Shown here in pieces: positions 6,992-10,900 of a DNA stretch of 10,900 bases. Origin of the DNA: Desulfuromusa sp. (GTDB taxonomy: Bacteria > Desulfobacterota > Desulfuromonadia > Desulfuromonadales > Geopsychrobacteraceae). The stretch is from positions 1 to 10,900 of the forward strand of contig JAOZLQ010000071.1 of the NCBI GenBank assembly GCA_029934755.1, given 5' to 3'. The notes beneath the pieces are model-generated. The model did no database searches, had not been told where the DNA came from, and saw only the letters and a program-made list of their open reading frames with translations. The stretch's first letter is position 1. Every line of letters starts with the position of its first letter. A program made the translations under genes and the position numbers.

Positions 6992-7840
6992 TTGTTATAC
7001 GCCAATTTGGGGAAAACTGTCTGTTTGTTGTTGTGCTGCTTATTTATGTTGTTAGGGCCCATCCACGCTGCTGAACCAATGCTACCAAAAGTCTATTCGG
7101 AACAGGTCGATATCTGTGGTTGGTTGATGAGTGAAAAGCTTGATGGAGTGCGTGGCTATTGGGATGGTCGGCAGATGTTCTCAAAGAATGGTCATCTTCT
7201 GAACCCGCCACATGAATTTATTCGCGATCTGCCAAACTTTCCTTTGGAGGGGGAACTCTGGGGTGGGCGTGGTACTTTTGGGCAGACAGTTTCAATTATA
7301 AAGCGTATTCAGCCGCATGACGGTTGGTTGCAGCTGAAGTTTGCTATTTTTGATGTTCCTGACGCTTTTGGTGGCTTTACGCAACGGATTAAAACCGCAC
7401 AGGATTGGTTTGACGCACATCACTCCATTTATGCTTATGTTATTGCGCAGATTCCAACTCAGAGTAAAGATCATCTGCAACAGGAATTACAGCGGGTTGA
7501 ACGTCTGGGCGGTGAAGGATTGATCGTTCGCAGGGGGGATGCTCTCTATGCTGCAGGGCGTAGTATGGAGATTCTCAAGGTGAAAAGCTATCAGGATGCT
7601 GAAGCAAAGGTTGTTGCGTACTTCCCAGGGAAAGGAAGAAATACCGGAAGGCTTGGTTCTCTATTGGTGGTTTTGGAAGATGGTACAAGATTTAAATTGG
7701 GGAGTGGCTTCAGTGATGAAGAGCGCAAACATCCACCACGAATTGGTGAGGCGATCACTTTCAGATTCTACGGAAAATACCCGTCAGGAATTCCAAAATT
7801 TCCGTCATTCATCCGGCTCAGACCGGACCAGGGGTTGTGA
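6992..7840 (+). CDS. ligE: Secreted minimal ATP-dependent DNA ligase (Lig E type)
   Basis: Read from TTG 6992 this is a 282-residue two-domain ligase with a signal peptide (hydrophobic core about 9-21, likely cleavage after HAA at 25-27), so it should act in the periplasm. Nucleotidyltransferase motifs are in order: motif I EKLDGVRG with adenylated K49; LEGELW (85-90); motif III FAIFDVPD (117-124); motif IV GEGLIVRR (174-181); motif V LKVK (195-198). An OB-fold domain follows to the C-terminus. No zinc, BRCT or helix-hairpin-helix region is present, as expected for Lig E. Lig E seals nicks in double-stranded DNA using ATP. In Neisseria and other proteobacteria it has been linked to extracellular DNA or uptake, but the role here is unknown. 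In-frame ATG 6959 or an upstream TTG at 6872 would give longer proteins with the signal peptide buried 11-40 residues in. It is the only plus-strand gene of the window. Confidence 0.9.
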   Translation: MLYANLGKTVCLLLCCLFMLLGPIHAAEPMLPKVYSEQVDICGWLMSEKLDGVRGYWDGRQMFSKNGHLLNPPHEFIRDLPNFPLEGELWGGRGTFGQTVSIIKRIQPHDGWLQLKFAIFDVPDAFGGFTQRIKTAQDWFDAHHSIYAYVIAQIPTQSKDHLQQELQRVERLGGEGLIVRRGDALYAAGRSMEILKVKSYQDAEAKVVAYFPGKGRNTGRLGSLLVVLEDGTRFKLGSGFSDEERKHPPRIGEAITFRFYGKYPSGIPKFPSFIRLRPDQGL

Positions 7841-7926
7841 ATTTATCCGAGCTTTGTTTCATTTTTTACCTGTTGTCCCAGCACTGCCAGTAACGCAGAA
7901 TGAAGGAAGCTGATCTGTTTTTAATC

Positions 7927-8736
7927 TTAATGTGACATGAGAACAGGGGCGGTCATATATTTGAGTAGATGCCGACCAGTTTCCCCTAAAGTCTGGTAGC
8001 CACGGCGTGATTGAGATGTTGCTCCCATCACCAGCAGATCAGTACTAAATTCAGCGCAACGATTCAATAGCATATCTCCAACACACAGCTGACCACTGAG
8101 TTGTTTTTCACAAGATAGGGGTAATTGATAGCGAGCCATATGTTTGCAAATATCGGCTTCATGAGACTGATATGCTTCGTCACCTTCTCGCCCCTGGATA
8201 CTGATGACTTTGATCTGGTCGGCTTTACGCAAGATCGGCATTGCATCGTGTAGAGCACGGGAGGATTCTGGACCACCGCGCCATGCCATTAATATCCGTT
8301 TGTAATCAGAGTTGAATTTACCGACATAAGGGACAATTAGTACCGGTCGTCCAGAACCGAGTACCGCTTTCTCTGGCAGGTTGTCAGGAATGACACGATC
8401 TGGAGCTTCTTCATCTGTCTGGCTGATGACCAGCAGGTCATGGTAGTGAGCATGTAGGTTGATCGCGTTGGGGACGTTTAGCTCACTTTTATGACTGTCG
8501 ATACAAATCCATTCAGAAGAAAGACCCGCGGCATCGGAGGCTTGTTTAAATCGCTGCTTTGCTGCATCAGCAAGTTCCTGTGCATTGTGTTGATGTGCAA
8601 CAAAGTGGGGGTGTGGGATGATATAGATACCAGTTAGTTGTGACTGTTGCTGCACGGCCAGCCCGATAGCGATCTCAAGCCGGGAGTTACTGGTCGGGCG
8701 ATTGTCGATATGAACGAGAATGTCTTTAAGATTCAT
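7927..8736 (-). CDS. Tandem-domain universal stress protein (UspA family)
   Basis: This 269-residue cytoplasmic protein has two Usp folds: the first at about 1-138 (MNLKDILVHIDN at the start, SGRPVLIVPY at the end), the second at about 146-269 (YKRILMAWRG at the start, TAPVLMSH at the end). The usual C-terminal ATP-binding loop G-x2-G-x9-G(S/T) is altered. The second domain reads MGATSQSRRGYQTLGETGRHLL, with S241 in place of the second glycine, and the first domain has no glycine loop at all. ATP binding is therefore doubtful. A strong ribosome site, AAAGGAG (8744-8750), lies 7 nt before the ATG. The gene follows livF by 78 bp on the same strand and converges with the ligase gene; the 86-bp gap between them (7841-7926) shows no convincing terminator. 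A role in stress survival is a family-level inference only. Confidence 0.9.
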   Translation of the reverse strand: MNLKDILVHIDNRPTSNSRLEIAIGLAVQQQSQLTGIYIIPHPHFVAHQHNAQELADAAKQRFKQASDAAGLSSEWICIDSHKSELNVPNAINLHAHYHDLLVISQTDEEAPDRVIPDNLPEKAVLGSGRPVLIVPYVGKFNSDYKRILMAWRGGPESSRALHDAMPILRKADQIKVISIQGREGDEAYQSHEADICKHMARYQLPLSCEKQLSGQLCVGDMLLNRCAEFSTDLLVMGATSQSRRGYQTLGETGRHLLKYMTAPVLMSH

Positions 8737-8808
8737 GGTTTCGCTCCTTTACGTTCGACAATAGGGATATGGAGGCATCAAAAAATGTGCTGTCCCTTCA
8801 TACCATTT

Positions 8809-8817
8809 ATTATATCA
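8809..8817 (-). promoter_or_regulatory. Extended -10 promoter candidate for the universal stress gene
   Basis: The minus strand reads TGATATAAT, a perfect TGn-TATAAT extended -10, and its TGA is the livF stop codon (8817-8815). No good -35 is present at 17 nt, which is tolerated for extended -10 promoters. The start point would lie near 8802, giving a leader of about 65 nt. It would allow the stress gene to be expressed independently of the liv operon. Confidence 0.4.
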
Positions 8818-9534
8818 GTTTTTCTTGCCCAAGTAGGCCTCCTGAATTTTTTCGGATGCTAATAATTCAGCTGAAGTGCCTGATAAGACAATTTTGCCGA
8901 CATCAAGGACATAGCCCCGGTCGGCGAGCTTCAGAGCTGCTTTGGCATTCTGTTCTACCAGCAGAACAGTCAGCCCTTTATCGGCAATGATTTTGATCTG
9001 TTCAAAGATCGCTTTAACCAGAATCGGAGCGAGGCCGAGTGATGGCTCATCGAGGAGCAGCATTTCTGGATCACTCATCAGCGACCGGCCGATAGCAAGC
9101 ATCTGCTGCTCACCACCAGAAAGGGTTCCTGCCAGCTGCTTACGCCGTTCTGCCAGCCGTGGAAAGAGTTGATAAACCCACTCGAGGGTCTCCTTGTTCA
9201 TTTTAGTTTTTACAAATGCACCCAGCATCAGATTTTCTTCGACGGTAAGGATACCGAAAACCTTGCGGCCTTCCGGGGATTGACTGATTCCCAATTTGAC
9301 AATTTTGTGTGCTGGAAGTTGGGTTAACTCTTGACCTTTAAATTTGATCGACCCTGACTTGGCTTTGAGTAACTGACTGATGGTGCGCATAGTGGTGGTT
9401 TTTCCGGCACCATTGGCCCCGAGAATAGTGACAATCTCACCTTTGCGAACTTCGAGAGAAATCCCCTTGATTGCAGCAATGCTGCCATAGGAGACTTCAA
9501 GATCTTTTATTTCAAACAGGACGTCGTTACTCAT
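8815..9534 (-). CDS. livF: Branched-chain amino acid ABC transporter ATP-binding protein LivF
   Basis: One of two ATPases of a Liv/HAAT-type importer, it sits on the inner face of the cytoplasmic membrane and powers uptake of leucine, isoleucine, valine or related substrates. The 239-residue protein has Walker A GANGAGKT (39-46), the LivF-typical ISQSPEGRKVFG segment (about 73-84), signature LSGGEQQ (128-134), Walker B LLLDEP (149-154), and the switch segment LLVEQNAKAAL, where glutamine takes the place of the usual histidine, as normal in LivF. ATG 9534 was chosen because GAGGA (9540-9544) lies 5 nt upstream and the length fits the family. An ATG at 9540 is an alternative, and extension to 9609 would add unrelated residues from the livG frame. 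Its start overlaps the livG stop by 8 bp, so translation is probably coupled. Real substrate specificity cannot be read from the sequence. Confidence 0.95.
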   Translation of the reverse strand: MSNDVLFEIKDLEVSYGSIAAIKGISLEVRKGEIVTILGANGAGKTTTMRTISQLLKAKSGSIKFKGQELTQLPAHKIVKLGISQSPEGRKVFGILTVEENLMLGAFVKTKMNKETLEWVYQLFPRLAERRKQLAGTLSGGEQQMLAIGRSLMSDPEMLLLDEPSLGLAPILVKAIFEQIKIIADKGLTVLLVEQNAKAALKLADRGYVLDVGKIVLSGTSAELLASEKIQEAYLGKKN

Positions 9535-10303
9535 CGTCATCCTCACTTCCAAGATAGGCTTCAATAACCGCAGGGTTATTCTGGATTTCTGCTGGAGTTC
9601 CTTCGGCAATCTTTTTACCGAAGTTGATAACCGTCAGGTAGTCGGTGACTTCCATCACCATATCCATATCGTGTTCAATCAGCAGGACAGTGACCCCTTT
9701 GTCGCGGATTTTGAAGATTGTCTCCAACAAAACCAAGGTTTCATTGTCATTCAATCCTGCAGCCGGCTCATCCAGAATCAGCAGAGTTGGATCAACCGCC
9801 ATGGCGCGAGCCATTTCGACGCGGCGTTGAATACCGTAGGGGAGCGATCCCGTTGGTGTCGCAGCAAATTCGCTCAACTGGAAGAACTCGAGTTGCTCTT
9901 CTACTTTTTTCCAGTTTTCAAGTTCATCGCGTCTCGAAGCGGGGGTGTGAATGATCCCATGCCACCAGCTCTGTGTGCTTTTGATATGGCGGCCACTCAT
10001 GATGTTTTCTGCAACCGACATTTGGCTGAACAGACGGATGGTCTGAAAGGTACGGACGATCCCACGATCGACAATTTGATACGGGGTCAATCCGCGGATC
10101 TCTTCACCGCGCCAGTTAACCGAGCCCTCTTCTGATTTATAGATACCAGTGATGCAGTTGAACACCGTAGTTTTACCCGCACCGTTAGGGCCGATGATAC
10201 CGTAGACTTGGCCAGGTTTGACCGTGAAGCTCAGGGCATCAACGGCGGTCAAACCACCGAAACGTTTGGTGACGTCGGTCAGGATCAGTTCATTATGCGC
10301 CAT
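9527..10303 (-). CDS. livG: Branched-chain amino acid ABC transporter ATP-binding protein LivG
   Basis: Second ATPase of the Liv/HAAT importer, 258 residues. It shows Walker A GPNGAGKT (38-45), the RTFQTIRLF segment typical of LivG (84-92), signature LPYGIQRR (154-161), Walker B LLILDEP (174-180) followed by AAGLN, and the H-switch IEHDMDMVM (H211). The long stretch between RTFQ and the signature is characteristic of LivG rather than LivF. AAGGAA lies 8 nt before the ATG. The start overlaps the end of livM by 11 bp and the stop overlaps livF by 8 bp, giving a tightly coupled livM-livG-livF order as in E. coli. The acidic tail (SEDDDE) is encoded where the livF ribosome site lies. Confidence 0.96.
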   Translation of the reverse strand: MAHNELILTDVTKRFGGLTAVDALSFTVKPGQVYGIIGPNGAGKTTVFNCITGIYKSEEGSVNWRGEEIRGLTPYQIVDRGIVRTFQTIRLFSQMSVAENIMSGRHIKSTQSWWHGIIHTPASRRDELENWKKVEEQLEFFQLSEFAATPTGSLPYGIQRRVEMARAMAVDPTLLILDEPAAGLNDNETLVLLETIFKIRDKGVTVLLIEHDMDMVMEVTDYLTVINFGKKIAEGTPAEIQNNPAVIEAYLGSEDDDE

Positions 10304-10900
10304 GGTTTGATTCCTTGATCAAAAACTTGGGGATTTTGCCGAAAGATGCTGGCCAGATACCTCGTGGTCGCAGGATCATTGCCAAGATCATCGCAAAACC
10401 AAAAATGAAGAAGCGCCAGGTTGCGAACTCTCGGAAAATTTCCGGCAGGACGAACATCATAAACACTCCGAGGAGAATCCCGGGAATTGAAGATCCGCCA
10501 ACCAGAACAATACTGAAGAAAAGTACCGACTGGATAAATTCAAATGCCTCTGGGCTGACAGCAGAATATTGGGTCGCAAAAACGGTTCCCGCTAATCCGG
10601 CAATTCCGGCACCGAGGCCAAAAGCAAATATTTTATAAAGCCGTGTGTTGATACCAATGCTTTCAGCCGCAAGTTGATCTTCACGTAGATAGTGAAGTGC
10701 GCGCCCTACCTTGCTCTTTTCTAGATTGCGCATAACTCCCAAGGTCAGCAGCAGAACCGCAAAGGCAAAGTAGTAAACCGATACCTGGCTGGTTAATTGC
10801 GTACCAAACAGGCTTAGTGAGTCGAGACCAAAGATTCCGTTAGGGCCACCGGTTACTCCTCCCAGATTGTTCTGCACGACCTGGACAAAGACGATATTGA
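10293..10900 (-). CDS. livM: Branched-chain amino acid ABC transporter permease LivM, 5' end missing
   Basis: About 202 C-terminal residues are in the window; the frame stays open to base 10900, so the true start lies beyond it. The GTG at 10877 is an internal valine in NIVFVQVVQNNLGG, not a start. LivM features are TGGPNGIFG, the ATPase-contacting loop GRALHYLREDQLAAESIGIN, and the late segment VLVGGSSIPGILLG, with about five hydrophobic helices. It forms the membrane channel, presumably with a LivH partner that should lie further upstream. Its stop overlaps the livG start by 11 bp. Confidence 0.95.
   Translation of the reverse strand, partial: NIVFVQVVQNNLGGVTGGPNGIFGLDSLSLFGTQLTSQVSVYYFAFAVLLLTLGVMRNLEKSKVGRALHYLREDQLAAESIGINTRLYKIFAFGLGAGIAGLAGTVFATQYSAVSPEAFEFIQSVLFFSIVLVGGSSIPGILLGVFMMFVLPEIFREFATWRFFIFGFAMILAMILRPRGIWPASFGKIPKFLIKESNHGA

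Noticed and set aside
7841..7926. Rho-independent terminator between the convergent ligase and stress genes
   Set aside because: Only a 4-bp CAGC/GCTG pairing before a short T run is visible, too weak to claim. No convincing terminator was found after lpxR or livF either.
9535..9609. N-terminal extension of LivF
   Set aside because: It overlaps the livG C-terminus in another frame and matches no LivF sequence. The ATG at 9534 has the ribosome site and gives the normal length.

Overview
The window looks like chromosomal DNA of an anaerobic Gram-negative bacterium. An oxygen-sensitive glycyl radical enzyme with its activase indicates anaerobic metabolism. An LpxR-type outer-membrane barrel and a secreted DNA ligase indicate a lipid A-containing outer membrane and a periplasm. 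The gene mix and the style of the intergenic repeat suggest Desulfuromonadota or a related former deltaproteobacterial group. That placement is an inference from gene content only. All genes but one lie on the minus strand.

Positions 1-3349 (minus) hold a likely hydroxyproline operon. In transcription order it has an unrecognised 4-TM membrane protein (3349-2969), a glycyl radical enzyme matching trans-4-hydroxy-L-proline dehydratase (2947-491), a ~205-bp long inverted-repeat element (272-476), and the start of the radical-SAM activase (244 to beyond base 1). The dehydratase would convert hydroxyproline to pyrroline-5-carboxylate, which feeds proline metabolism. The activase installs the glycyl radical.

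Positions 3567-6387 (minus) hold an apparent three-gene set: a metallo-beta-lactamase-fold hydrolase, a site-2-type intramembrane metalloprotease, and an LpxR-like lipid A 3'-O-deacylase. The last two are 10 bp apart and probably translationally coupled.

Positions 6509-7840 hold a divergent DNA-repair pair. The minus-strand gene is an alkyltransferase-like protein (Atl/YbaZ type, Trp in place of the catalytic Cys). The plus-strand gene is a secreted minimal ATP-dependent DNA ligase (Lig E type), best read from a TTG codon behind a perfect Shine-Dalgarno.

Positions 7927-10900 (minus) hold the distal part of a branched-chain amino acid (Liv/HAAT) ABC transporter operon: livM (5' end off the window), livG and livF, with overlapping reading frames. 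A tandem universal stress protein gene follows. Its best promoter candidate overlaps the livF stop codon. No tRNA, rRNA, CRISPR array, transposase or phage gene was seen. The most unusual items are the long hairpin element between the radical enzyme and its activase, and the Atl/Lig E divergent pair.
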